Below are positions 1 through 7,022 of a stretch of DNA of 64,000 nt, piece by piece; position 1 is the first letter of the stretch, and each line of letters starts with the position of its first letter. Origin of the DNA: Dechloromonas sp. (GTDB taxonomy: Bacteria > Pseudomonadota > Gammaproteobacteria > Burkholderiales > Rhodocyclaceae); the NCBI GenBank assembly GCA_011391255.1, contig JAABQV010000008.1:83934-147933 (forward strand). The letters are read 5' to 3'. The position numbers were made by a program, and so were the translations under genes. Under the pieces are notes generated by a model. The model had not been told where the DNA came from, searched no databases, and saw nothing but the letters and a program-made list of their open reading frames with translations.

Positions 1-52
1 CCGACCGATTCTTAAGCAAGTCGTCAATCAATAAACCCTCAGGAGAATACCA

Positions 53-496
53 ATGAACCGCAACGACGTTACTGAAATGATCATCGCCGCCAAGGTGAAC
101 AAAGGCATCAAGTGGGCCGATGTCGCCAGCAAGATCGGCCTCGCCAAAGAGTGGGTGACCGCCGGCTGTCTCGGCCAGATGACCTTTGATGCCAAGCAGG
201 CCGCCATCCTCGGCGAAACTTTCGATCTCTCCGAAGAAGCAATCAAACTGCTGCAAGTCGTCCCTTACAAGGGCTCGCTGCCCACCGCCGTGCCGACCGA
301 CCCGCTGATCTACCGCTTCTACGAGCTGATCAGCGTTTATGGCACAACCTTCAAGGAACTGATCCACGAAGAATTCGGCGACGGCATCATGTCAGCCATC
401 GATTTCAAGATGGACCTGCAACGCGAACCCAATGCGATGGGCGACCGCGTCAGCATCAACATGTCCGGCAAGTTCCTGCCCTACAAGACCTACTGA
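53..496 (+). CDS. cynS: Cyanate hydratase (cyanase)
   Basis: 147-residue protein of normal cyanase length. The family converts cyanate plus bicarbonate to ammonia and two CO2 in the cytoplasm, as a homodecamer. An N-terminal helical domain is followed by the C-terminal catalytic domain. The catalytic triad is visible as Arg88, Glu91 and Ser114, with the same spacing as Arg96/Glu99/Ser122 of the E. coli enzyme. The start has a good ribosome-binding site (AGGAG, 7 nt upstream). No carbonic anhydrase (cynT), cynX or cynR is present downstream; the next gene is an OsmC protein 40 nt away. The role is detoxification of cyanate or its use as nitrogen. Confident identification from sequence. Confidence 0.97.
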   Translation: MNRNDVTEMIIAAKVNKGIKWADVASKIGLAKEWVTAGCLGQMTFDAKQAAILGETFDLSEEAIKLLQVVPYKGSLPTAVPTDPLIYRFYELISVYGTTFKELIHEEFGDGIMSAIDFKMDLQREPNAMGDRVSINMSGKFLPYKTY

Positions 497-536
497 TCTT
501 CCGCCTAACTCACTCAGCCCCCCATTGGAGCCACAA

Positions 537-1082
537 ATGTCCGCAGAAACCACCAAGACCTACCTTCGGCCGATTGACCGCGATGGCCTCGCCAAATTTG
601 CCGAATCCGGCCACGCCAACCCGGAACGCCGTGGCACCAACAAGGTGCACACCGTCATGCAGGGCCAGTTCCGCTCCTGGAGCTTTGTCGGCATCCACAA
701 CCCGGTCGTCGTCGATGAGCCGCTCCACCTGTTCGGCGAAAACACCGCACCGGCACCCGGCGAGGTCGTGCTATCTGCCCTCGGCGGCTGCCTTGGTGTC
801 GGCATCACGGCGATTGCCACGCATCGTCAGGTCAAGCTCTCGCGTCTGGAAATCTTCCTCGAAGCCGACATCGGCAACACCGCCGCCTGGGGCGCCGGTG
901 GAGTTGCCCGCCAGCCGCTCGACATGGGCTTCAAGGACATCCGCGTCAAGGTCGAGATCGAAGGCGACGCCACGCGTGCTGAACTGGACGACATCGTGAA
1001 ATCGGCCAATTACCACTCGCCCGTCGCCAACACCATGCGCAATCCGATTCCTTTCTCGATTGCTACGGTCAACCCGGTTTAA
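537..1082 (+). CDS. OsmC/Ohr family protein
   Basis: 181-residue OsmC-fold protein. The start at 537 is chosen because GGAG lies 7 nt upstream and the upstream in-frame extension overlaps cynS in a non-homologous way. OsmC/Ohr proteins reduce peroxides with a pair of cysteines. Here one cysteine is visible in the central helix motif GGCLGVG, but the second, usually in a CPV/CPI motif, is replaced by HSPVANT. The thiol peroxidase mechanism may therefore not operate, and this could be one of the OsmC-like proteins of unknown substrate. It lies 40 nt after cynS and may be co-transcribed, ending at a strong terminator. Confidence 0.88.
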   Translation: MSAETTKTYLRPIDRDGLAKFAESGHANPERRGTNKVHTVMQGQFRSWSFVGIHNPVVVDEPLHLFGENTAPAPGEVVLSALGGCLGVGITAIATHRQVKLSRLEIFLEADIGNTAAWGAGGVARQPLDMGFKDIRVKVEIEGDATRAELDDIVKSANYHSPVANTMRNPIPFSIATVNPV

Positions 1083-1137
1083 GGGGCAAAAAATGGGCCG
1101 TTTCCACTGAGGGTGGGAACGGCCTTTTTCTTGGCTT
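1083..1137. repeat. Terminator-containing repeat, copy 1
   Basis: About 55 bp that recur at 1938-1989 with roughly 85 percent identity by eye: A-run, stem beginning with GCCGTTTCCAC, T-run, then CTTGGCTT. The two copies bracket the higBA module. The left part (GGGGCAAAAAA then TGG) is also shared with 6961-6980. Confidence 0.8.
1096..1129. terminator. Bidirectional intrinsic terminator
   Basis: Inverted repeat GGCCGTTTCCAC / GTGGGAACGGCC (one G-T pair) flanked by an A-run on the left and five T on the right. It can end osmC transcripts from the left and higBA transcripts from the right. Confidence 0.88.
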
Positions 1138-1158
1138 CACAAAAAGTGACCGTAAAGC

Positions 1159-1587
1159 CTAAGTCGGCACGAACAGGGCTGGACTGACACCAAAGAATTT
1201 ACCCAACTTACCCGCCAGAGTTGCACTGATCTTGCGCTTTCCGGACAGAATCGCAGAAAGGTTGCTCTGCGGCACGATGGTGCTCAAATCTTCCTGCGTA
1301 AGACCTCGGGCTTCAATCAGAAAGCGCAGCGAATCTTTCGGCGCCGCAGGCTCTATGGCGTAATGCTCACGCTCATACTTCGCGACAATATCGCCAACCA
1401 ATTCAAGCAGGCCAGATAGCGCATGGTCTTCATCCTCACCAACCACGTCCAGCAGTGAGTTCATCAGGGCGACAGTCTGGTCATACCCCGCCGCATCGTG
1501 AATCGGACGGAGATGCACCATTGCATCGAATGCCACCCAAGAGGACTGGATAGCTCGAATATCGAATTGGATTTGTACTTTTTGCAT
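1159..1587 (-). CDS. higA: HigA-type antitoxin (HTH regulator)
   Basis: 142-residue protein with a C-terminal Xre-type helix-turn-helix (around residues 85-135; GLTQEDLSTIVPQSNLSAIL region), the part that binds DNA in HigA antitoxins. The start at 1587 has GAAAGG upstream and follows the toxin stop by two nucleotides; a longer reading would run into the toxin gene. It should neutralise the HigB-like RNase encoded just upstream and repress the operon through the palindrome at 1901-1917. Toxin-first order is typical of higBA. The N-terminal 80 residues match the acidic extension seen in HigA-2-like proteins. Confidence 0.88.
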   Translation of the reverse strand: MQKVQIQFDIRAIQSSWVAFDAMVHLRPIHDAAGYDQTVALMNSLLDVVGEDEDHALSGLLELVGDIVAKYEREHYAIEPAAPKDSLRFLIEARGLTQEDLSTIVPQSNLSAILSGKRKISATLAGKLGKFFGVSPALFVPT

Positions 1588-1589
1588 GC

Positions 1590-1892
1590 TTAAACCTTTC
1601 CTTTTCGGTAGCGCTTGCACCAATCATCGTATTCACAATGAGTCATGACTTCCCGTATATACACGCGCTTTGCTCTGAACTGTACGACGACAATGACGCG
1701 GTAATTGTTCCCGGCAACATCGAAAACCACATAGGGCGGCACATAGTCGGCAGAGTTGTAGAACTCCCTGATATGGCCAAAATCCCGGAAGTCCGTGTTC
1801 TCAACAATCGAATGCCACTGACGCAAGGCGTTCTCGGCTGCAGGGTGTTTCTGCCAGAAATCACGAAGCATTTTGAAGGAGAGGATGTGCAC
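1590..1892 (-). CDS. higB: HigB-type mRNA interferase toxin
   Basis: 100-residue RelE-superfamily toxin of the HigB type: the opening HILSFKMLRDFWQKHP and the later VVFDVAGNNYRV and EVMTHCEYDDW segments are characteristic (the last is the YdhR/HigB 'THxEYD' region). Translation starts with GTG; the next in-frame ATG would remove the first beta strand. The family cleaves mRNA on the ribosome during stress. It is co-transcribed with and precedes its antitoxin, with a 2-nt gap. The module sits between two near-identical terminator repeats, consistent with acquisition as a cassette. Confidence 0.87.
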   Translation of the reverse strand: MHILSFKMLRDFWQKHPAAENALRQWHSIVENTDFRDFGHIREFYNSADYVPPYVVFDVAGNNYRVIVVVQFRAKRVYIREVMTHCEYDDWCKRYRKGKV

Positions 1893-1900
1893 GGGCTCAG

Positions 1901-1917
1901 TATATCATTTTGATATA
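1901..1917. promoter_or_regulatory. Probable HigA operator in the higBA promoter
   Basis: Perfect inverted repeat TATATCA-TTT-TGATATA located 9-25 nt upstream of the higB GTG start. A palindrome at this place is the usual autoregulatory site of HigA/Xre antitoxins. The role is inferred from position and symmetry. Confidence 0.65.
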
Positions 1918-1937
1918 GCGCTTTAAGAAGGGATTAA

Positions 1938-1989
1938 GGAGCAAAAAAAGCCGTTTCCACGAAGGTTGGGAACGGCTTTTTCTTGGCTT
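1938..1989. repeat. Terminator-containing repeat, copy 2
   Basis: Second copy of the repeat at 1083-1137, same orientation, lying between the higBA promoter and the end of vapC. Confidence 0.78.
1949..1981. terminator. Bidirectional intrinsic terminator after vapBC
   Basis: Stem AGCCGTTTCC / GGGAACGGCT flanked by a seven-A run and a five-T run. On the minus strand it lies directly after vapC and would end vapBC transcription. Confidence 0.82.
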
Positions 1990-2013
1990 TCCCGATAGCT
2001 GGCAAGCATCCAC

Positions 2014-2385
2014 TCAATGAACTGGATTTTGCGCCAGCCCCAGCTTTATTGCGACAGCAAGCAAGCGTTTATCGCGCGTCCACAACGTCGCCCCCGGCGC
2101 CAGGCGCACTGCAGCCAGTAAATGGGCATCGATGTAACCGATACCCATGCCGTAAAGCGTATTTTCCTGAATAAAACCCAGCACCTCGCCATCCATGGCG
2201 ACCGGCGTTTGCGGCAACCCTTGTAACGCAGCGAGGATAGCGTCGCGATTCTGCAGGTTGCCCAAAGCCAGCTCCCCCATCACAAAGGGATGCGCCAGCA
2301 CCTGACCTTGATTCAGCAGAGCGCTCAGATGCTCGTCGCACTGGCGCAGATGGTCGATCCAGATTGAGGTATCGACCAGAATCAT
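2014..2385 (-). CDS. vapC: VapC-type PIN-domain ribonuclease toxin
   Basis: 123-residue PIN-domain protein. The acidic metal-binding residues of PIN nucleases are visible: Asp5 in VDTSIWID, the Glu in MGELALG, the Asp in GYIDAHLL and the Asp in WTRDKRL. Family members cleave tRNA or rRNA and are inhibited by the VapB partner, which is encoded immediately upstream with a 4-nt ATGA overlap. Length is normal and no damage is seen. It ends 33 nt before a bidirectional terminator. Confidence 0.92.
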   Translation of the reverse strand: MILVDTSIWIDHLRQCDEHLSALLNQGQVLAHPFVMGELALGNLQNRDAILAALQGLPQTPVAMDGEVLGFIQENTLYGMGIGYIDAHLLAAVRLAPGATLWTRDKRLLAVAIKLGLAQNPVH

Positions 2386-2579
2386 GCCGCTTCCGACTGG
2401 CGTCTTGGCAGGTCGGCAAGTTGTGGCTCGGAACCGCCGAGAAGCGCAAGCCGCTTGGCACTCTCGCGCTGGATCAGTGCGCGCAGCGCTTCACGAATCA
2501 AAGCGGTCTTTTCAGAAACACCGGTCAAGGCCTGAGCCTTGGTGAGCAAATCATCATCGAGAGCAAGGGTGGTGCGCAT
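2382..2579 (-). CDS. vapB: VapB-type ribbon-helix-helix antitoxin
   Basis: 65-residue protein beginning RTTLALDDDLLTKAQ, the arginine-rich strand plus helix pattern of ribbon-helix-helix (VapB/DUF2191-like) antitoxins. AGGAG lies 6 nt before the ATG. It overlaps vapC by ATGA, so the pair is translationally coupled. It probably binds its own promoter, where four TGCGCA palindromes occur. Confidence 0.88.
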   Translation of the reverse strand: MRTTLALDDDLLTKAQALTGVSEKTALIREALRALIQRESAKRLALLGGSEPQLADLPRRQSEAA

Positions 2580-2641
2580 GAGGTTCTCCTGTTTGGCTGC
2601 GCACTAAAAATAGCATCATTCGGTGCGCACTTCAATGCGCA
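2573..2641. promoter_or_regulatory. TGCGCA repeats at the vapBC promoter
   Basis: Four copies of the self-complementary hexamer TGCGCA at 2573, 2598, 2624 and 2636, spaced 25, 26 and 12 nt, straddling the vapB start. Good candidates for VapB/VapBC operator half-sites. Confidence 0.5.
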
Positions 2642-2721
2642 AACAGTGAATCAACTCACATTAAAAGAAAAGCACGAAATCGTGACCTGCCCCCGTTTTC
2701 GCTCTATGGTTGTTTTTTAAC

Positions 2722-3051
2722 CTAGCGAAAAGCAATCATCGTGACTGTGGCAACCTCTAGCCCTGTCTCGCGACTGGATTCTATAAATACGTTGTTAGCT
2801 CCGCAGTCGCAAGCCTTGCTTTTGTGCCTTTCTATGGCGGTGGAAACTGTGTACGAAAAGCTGAAAGCACTTGAGCCGTTAATAATACAAAGCTCTTCAA
2901 TTTCACCGCGCTTGAGTGCCTGGGCTCTCGTTGGCCAAACAGTTACGACACAGCCACCATTTGACGAAGTTGTCGGTGCGTTGATCATTTCTACTGATGA
3001 GCAGCCAGCTATAAATAGAAACAGCATGGATAGGTTAATGGCTTTTTTCAT
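2722..3051 (-). CDS. Small lipoprotein, RcsF/DUF4156-like
   Basis: 109-residue protein with an N-terminal signal (MKKAINLSMLFLFIAG) ending in a lipobox cysteine (AGCSS), so it is probably an outer- or inner-membrane lipoprotein. The second half contains several cysteines (CVVTVW, ELCIING, ACDCGANNVFI). The GANNV-type ending resembles RcsF/DUF4156 lipoproteins that display disulfides in the periplasm; the assignment is weak. The start at 3051 is preferred over an upstream ATG because the signal peptide then begins directly. Base composition is lower in GC than its neighbours, suggesting recent acquisition. It stands alone between vapBC and a kinase relic. Confidence 0.6.
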   Translation of the reverse strand: MKKAINLSMLFLFIAGCSSVEMINAPTTSSNGGCVVTVWPTRAQALKRGEIEELCIINGSSAFSFSYTVSTAIERHKSKACDCGANNVFIESSRETGLEVATVTMIAFR

Positions 3052-3144
3052 AGAGTTAAGGTTTTGCCATGTCGGGTACTTGTCCAATTTGGAATGCCAA
3101 AACCAAGGGCAGAAAACGGTTTCCCTAGCTTATTTTTTCGGGTA

Positions 3145-3163
3145 TCCGGATTTTCCGGTGGAC
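3145..3163. repeat. CCGGA-AAA-TCCGG palindrome, copy 1
   Basis: TCCGGATTTTCCGGTGGAC, the complement of the sequences at 6325-6343 and 6381-6400. The three copies flank the CHASE kinase gene. The surrounding 3052-3344 contains no convincing gene. Confidence 0.55.
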
Positions 3164-3344
3164 GGACTGGTTTGATCGAAGTGCCTCGATCTGCATGAGC
3201 AAGGGGGACGATTGATTGTGCGCTGCGCAAATAAGCCTTCAATTCCGGCTTGAAGGTTTGCACTTCCACAGGCAGCACCATGCCCTGAGCCGCCGTACAA
3301 GTTACCGACAAGCCAATGACGGGTTTCTGCAATCAAGTCGCCGA

Positions 3345-3750
3345 TCAGTTAACGCGCCTCTCTAACCACACCAGCAAGGTTTCATAAAGCCTGTCCGGAA
3401 CGACCGGCTTGGCGATATGGTCGTTCATGCCAGCATCCAGGCAGACTTGGCGATCCTCGTCGAAGGCGTTGGCAGTCATCGCCAGGATCGGCGTTTGCGC
3501 GTAGGCCGGCAGTGCCCGAATCGCCATGGCGGCTTCGACACCGTTCATGTGCGGCATCTGCATCTCAATCAAGTGAGGGCGTAGTTGTTTTGTTTGGCCA
3601 GTGCCAGCGCCTGTTGGCCTTCCTCAGCCAGATCGACCACTAGCCCTACGTCCTCCAGCAATCCGCACGAGATCTCCTGCGCGATTGGTTCGTCTTCCGC
3701 CAGAAGGATACGCGTTCCGGCGTACTCGGCTTGCAGGTGCTGTTCGGCCG
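3345..3750 (-). pseudogene. Frameshifted receiver domain of the adjacent hybrid kinase
   Basis: Remains of a response-regulator receiver domain directly after the kinase at 3751-6012. The first part, in one frame, encodes the acidic pocket (ILLAEDEP, about 3690-3710) up to NNYAL near 3580. The phosphoacceptor region then continues in another frame with IEMQMPHMNGVEAA (the expected phospho-Asp replaced by Glu in the MIEMQMP context), AMTANAF and the conserved KPVVPDRL. At least two one-base changes are needed: one to join the kinase to the receiver, and one between YAL and IEMQMP near 3575. Either the phosphorelay output is decayed or the assembly has indels here. Confidence 0.8.
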
Positions 3751-6012
3751 TCAGGACGCTAAAATTGGCGTAGGCGGAACGGCATCCGCTTCGCGTTTCT
3801 TCAGCGGAACGACGAGCCAGAAGGTGCTGCCCTGGCCGGGGGTGCTCTCGACGCCGATTTCGCCGCCCATTAGTTGCACCAGACGCTTGCAGATCGCCAG
3901 CCCGAGGCCGGTGCCGCCGTAATTGCGGGTCATGCTGTTGTCGGCTTGTTCGAAGGACTGGAATAGCCGTGTCTGCGCTTCCGGTTCGATGCCAATGCCA
4001 GTGTCGACGACCTCGAAGCGCACTTGCACGGCTTCGGGGGTTTCACCGACCGAGTGGGCGCGCAGTGTCACGCCGCCCTGCTCGGTGAACTTGATCGCGT
4101 TGCCGACCAGGTTGAAGAGGATTTGGCCTAGCCGCAGAGGATCGCCCTTGAGTGGCTGACGCATGAGATCGGCTGCGAGGTCGGTTGTCAGCCGCAGGCC
4201 TTTCTCAGTGGCTTTGTGGCCGAGGGTGCTGGTGAGATTCTCGACGACAACGGAGATCTGAAAGGGGATGCTTTCGAAAACCATGCGCTCGGTTTCGAGC
4301 ATGGAAATGTCGAGGATTTCGTTAAGTACGCCGAGCAAACGGTCAGCAGAGAGCTTCGCCTTGCTGAGATTGTCCAGTCCTTTGGGGTCGACCATGCGCC
4401 GCTTGGCTATGTCGATCATGCCCAACACGCCGTTCATCGGCGTGCGCAACTCGTGACTCATGTTGGCCAGGAAAGCGCTCTTCGCGCGGTTGGCGGCTTC
4501 GGCGGCGTCCTTCGCGGCGATAAGTTCGGCGGTGCGAGTGTCGACCAGTTGTTCCAGGTGGTGTCGATAGGTATCGAGTTCGGCTTCGGCGGCTTTACGC
4601 TCGGTGATGTCCAGATTGAAACCCTGAAAAGCCTGGAATACGCCGTTTTCATCGAACAGCGGCAGCGTATGGCAGAAGAAATCCCGATACACCCCGTCGT
4701 GACGGCGCAGGCGGAAATAGTTGTCGTGCTCGGTCTTGGTTGCCCAGTGCTTCAACCAAACTTCGGTTGCTTTGGGCAGGTCATCCGGATGCAGCACCGA
4801 CGTCCAGGATTCAATGGTCATACCATCGGCCTGTTTTTGGCCGGTAAAGTCATACCATTGCTTGTTGAAGAACGAATAACGCGTCCCATCAAAGACCCAG
4901 AGGAGTACCTTGGTTTCATCCAGCAGTCTGGTCAGACGTGCTTCGCTCTCCCGCAACAAATCCCCGCTGCGTTTGATATCTTCAGTCAGGCTATCGGCGA
5001 TTTCCCGGGCACGAGCCTGCGTGCGCGCCAAGGCAAGCAGCAAGCCGTAAAGCAGACTGCTGAGCACGATGCCACCGGCCAGTGTTGCCCAGGCGCTCAC
5101 ATAGTTGATGGGTGCTACGCCCGCAGCTGGATGAAATGCCAGCAACCAATGCTGGCCATTAAAATCAATGCTGCGCTGCTGGTAGTAGCCCGGATCGATT
5201 TTATGGATGATGGCGGGGTGGCTATCGTACAGAAGACTGTCGGCCTTCACCGCGGGGCCAGCGTAGATTTGCAGATGCACACGCTTGGTTTTGTGGTCAG
5301 CCCATTTGGCCAGAATACCTTTCAACAGGTCCTGCATCCGATAGGGGCTGTAAGACCAGCCGATCAGCGCGGCGCTGCGTTGCTCGACCGAGTCGGCTGG
5401 TGCGCCATTGCGATAGACCGGGACGTACATCAGCGTTCCGGCTTGCACCTCCGTACCGGTCTCCTGAACCAGTTCAACCTTGCCGGACAATGCGGGCGCA
5501 CCGCTGTCGCGCGCCTGTTCCATGGCGGCGCGGCGCACCGGCTCGGAGAACATATCATAGCCGAACGCGCGCAAATTGCGGTCGCGAAAGGGTTCCAGAT
5601 AGATTATGGAAGTGTAGAGGGCGCGCTCGCCCGACGGGCGCACGGTGTAGTCGGGAAAGCCTTCGGCGCGAATGCGGCCGATATGCTCAGCCAATTGATG
5701 CGGTGGAATCACTTGCGAAAAACCGATGCCCTGCACCCCCGGAACGCTGTCCTGGGCATTAAGTTTCTCAACGTAGGCTTGCCATTCGTGGCGATCAACC
5801 GCGTTGGATGCGGCAAAGAGACTCGCGCCGCCCTTGAGAATCAGCGCATAGGCATCAAGTCGCTCCTGAATCTTCAGCGTGACCTGATCACTGGTGAATG
5901 CGATTTCGTCCGCAGCATCCTGTTCTATGGCCTGCTTGACCTCAAGGCTTGCAAGAATCGTCAATACAAGCCCGACAACAAGGGTTAGCCAGGCGGCTAC
6001 TTGTCGATTCAT
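3751..6012 (-). CDS. Membrane histidine kinase with CHASE and PAS domains (hybrid kinase lacking an intact receiver)
   Basis: 753 residues from Met at 6012. An N-terminal membrane helix is followed by an extracytoplasmic CHASE sensor domain (about residues 45-230; contains [13 protein letters not shown] and [12 protein letters not shown]), a second membrane helix near 310-330, a PAS domain (about 360-475), a HisKA dimerisation domain with the phospho-His in [11 protein letters not shown] (about residue 518) and a HATPase domain with the N, G1 and G2 boxes ([14 protein letters not shown]). A receiver domain should follow but is frameshifted. An in-frame upstream start at 6126 or about 6078 would read through 25 C residues and add eight consecutive prolines, so tract length may affect the start. 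The best paralogue in the window is the kinase at 62196-63971. Confidence 0.88.
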   Translation of the reverse strand: MNRQVAAWLTLVVGLVLTILASLEVKQAIEQDAADEIAFTSDQVTLKIQERLDAYALILKGGASLFAASNAVDRHEWQAYVEKLNAQDSVPGVQGIGFSQVIPPHQLAEHIGRIRAEGFPDYTVRPSGERALYTSIIYLEPFRDRNLRAFGYDMFSEPVRRAAMEQARDSGAPALSGKVELVQETGTEVQAGTLMYVPVYRNGAPADSVEQRSAALIGWSYSPYRMQDLLKGILAKWADHKTKRVHLQIYAGPAVKADSLLYDSHPAIIHKIDPGYYQQRSIDFNGQHWLLAFHPAAGVAPINYVSAWATLAGGIVLSSLLYGLLLALARTQARAREIADSLTEDIKRSGDLLRESEARLTRLLDETKVLLWVFDGTRYSFFNKQWYDFTGQKQADGMTIESWTSVLHPDDLPKATEVWLKHWATKTEHDNYFRLRRHDGVYRDFFCHTLPLFDENGVFQAFQGFNLDITERKAAEAELDTYRHHLEQLVDTRTAELIAAKDAAEAANRAKSAFLANMSHELRTPMNGVLGMIDIAKRRMVDPKGLDNLSKAKLSADRLLGVLNEILDISMLETERMVFESIPFQISVVVENLTSTLGHKATEKGLRLTTDLAADLMRQPLKGDPLRLGQILFNLVGNAIKFTEQGGVTLRAHSVGETPEAVQVRFEVVDTGIGIEPEAQTRLFQSFEQADNSMTRNYGGTGLGLAICKRLVQLMGGEIGVESTPGQGSTFWLVVPLKKREADAVPPTPILAS

Positions 6013-6035
6013 GACAGCGGGTAACTTATGCGCGC

Positions 6036-6060
6036 GGGGGGGGGGGGGGGGGGGGGGGGG
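6036..6060. repeat. 25-nt poly-G (poly-C in the sense of the kinase) tract
   Basis: Twenty-five consecutive G on the plus strand, 24 nt upstream of the kinase ATG at 6012 and downstream of three in-frame ATGs at about 6064-6078. The length is typical of a slippage-prone contingency tract, but poly-G can also be an assembly artefact. A similar tract precedes the kinase at 63971. Confidence 0.9.
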
Positions 6061-6324
6061 TAGCATTAACCATGACATTTCTCGGAGAATCGCTTCTGAT
6101 CTCGACTTTACACTTTGCCTAGGCAATTGTCTTTGTCAGCCCAAGCCTTGCCAATCAAGCAACCGCAGCAGACGTCAGCATATCGACGCACACCTGCCGC
6201 CCCAGAACACATTTTTTCTGCCAGACCACTGGCAGGTTGTGACCAACTCGAACCTAGCATCTCACGATATTTTACATGGCGTATGAATGTTGCAGCGCAC
6301 AAAGCCAGGCCAATCTTCTGTTCC

Positions 6325-6343
6325 GTCCACCGGAGAATCCGGA
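6325..6343. repeat. CCGGA-GAA-TCCGG palindrome, copy 2
   Basis: GTCCACCGGAGAATCCGGA, matching the complement of 3145-3163 with one difference. Confidence 0.55.
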
Positions 6344-6380
6344 GAGTGAAATTAAAGGGCCGCTATTTCAGCGGCTCCTG

Positions 6381-6400
6381 TTCACCGGAAAATCCGGACA
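6381..6400. repeat. CCGGA-AAA-TCCGG palindrome, copy 3
   Basis: TTCACCGGAAAATCCGGACA, sharing the CACCGGAAAATCCGGA core with copy 1. Confidence 0.55.
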
Positions 6401-6425
6401 CCTATCCAATTTGATTTATCGATTT

Positions 6426-6677
6426 TCAAACGGCTGCCACCAGCGGCAATGCCGACGGGTTGCGTACTGACTCGACCGCTAAATCAATATCAAGCAACGG
6501 CCAGTAAAGATGATTTTCCGCCGGCCATTTAACCTGAGACAACTGATCAATCGTCGCGCTGCGAAACCAGGGAAACTCGGCAAAAGGCAGGAACAACTCC
6601 TCGTCGGCAAGCAGAAGCAAAAAGCCGTGTCTGGAGATATGAGTTAGCTCAACTTGGGAAATGTGCGTACCAGGCAT
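6426..6677 (-). CDS. DUF2442 domain protein
   Basis: 83-residue protein with the DUF2442 signature: FLPFAEFPWF, then a TIDQLSQV segment, and a terminal LYWPLLDIDLAVESVRNP. Function is not established. DUF2442 genes regularly sit next to DUF4160 genes and the pair has toxin-antitoxin-like distribution. Here the upstream DUF4160 gene overlaps the start but carries a premature stop. The start at 6677 is preceded by GGAGGTG, 3-7 nt upstream. Confidence 0.88.
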   Translation of the reverse strand: MPGTHISQVELTHISRHGFLLLLADEELFLPFAEFPWFRSATIDQLSQVKWPAENHLYWPLLDIDLAVESVRNPSALPLVAAV

Positions 6678-6888
6678 TGATCACCTCCTCCATATGAACA
6701 GCAACCAGACCCTGCGCTTACTTGATCTGCCTCGACGACAGCCCGGTGCTGGTGGCGAGCACCAATTCTGGCTTCAACCAAAATTTGGGCTCGCCGTCCG
6801 GATGGCTGACGTGGACATGCAATCTTGGCTCTTCTCGAGAAAAGAAAAAGAAACGAAAACCACCTTCGCGAAAAATTGTGGGTGCCAT
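6649..6888 (-). pseudogene. DUF4160 protein interrupted by an in-frame TAA
   Basis: From the ATG at 6888 the frame encodes MAPTIFREGGFRFFFFSRE, then HVHVSHPDGEPKFW and STGLSSRQIK, the normal DUF4160 sequence, and then meets TAA at 6720-6718. Without shifting frame it continues AQGLVAVHMEEVINAWYAHF and ends at TGA 6651-6649, the usual DUF4160 C-terminus (family length about 80). A single C-to-T change (CAA to TAA) explains the stop. The truncated 56-residue product may still be made. The tail overlaps the DUF2442 start, so the pair was once translationally coupled. Confidence 0.78.
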
Positions 6889-6940
6889 GGGTCGATTTTA
6901 GCGCTCAATGTTCCGGCCTTTAAGCGCATCAACTCAGCTG

Positions 6941-6951
6941 TTGCGGTCAAC
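6941..6951. repeat. GTTGACCGCAA motif, copy 1 (minus)
   Basis: TTGCGGTCAAC, intergenic, next to the terminator of the Mrp/complex-I-like operon. Confidence 0.6.
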
Positions 6952-6965
6952 CCGGTTTTCGGGGC

Positions 6966-7005
6966 AAAAAAATGGCCGTTTCGCCAGCGGCAGAAACGAC
7001 CATTT
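6966..7005 (-). terminator. Intrinsic terminator of the Mrp/complex-I-like operon
   Basis: On the minus strand, AAATGGTCGTTTC pairs with GAAACGGCCATTT (one G-T pair) and is followed by a run of seven T, 18 nt after the ferritin-like gene stop. The sequence resembles the terminator at 1096-1129. Confidence 0.87.
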
Positions 7006-7022
7006 TGCTTTGGGGGAGGCGT

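Larger units (their letters stand above)
6061..6425. other. Non-coding region with palindromic repeats
   Basis: No supported gene. It contains the 5' leader of the kinase (minus strand), a GCCGC-TATTTCA-GCGGC hairpin near 6359-6375, and two copies of the CCGGA-N3-TCCGG repeat. Confidence 0.6.

Noticed and set aside
1638..1913. Plus-strand frame opposite higB
   Set aside because: No homology; it overlaps the toxin gene completely.
3048..3332. Possible small gene upstream of the lipoprotein (minus strand)
   Set aside because: No homology pattern or ribosome-binding site; it runs through the palindromic repeat.
4216..5988. Long open frame (590 codons) on the plus strand opposite the CHASE kinase
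   Set aside because: Antisense shadow of a GC-rich gene; no family motif, no ribosome-binding site, and the minus-strand frame has clear domains.
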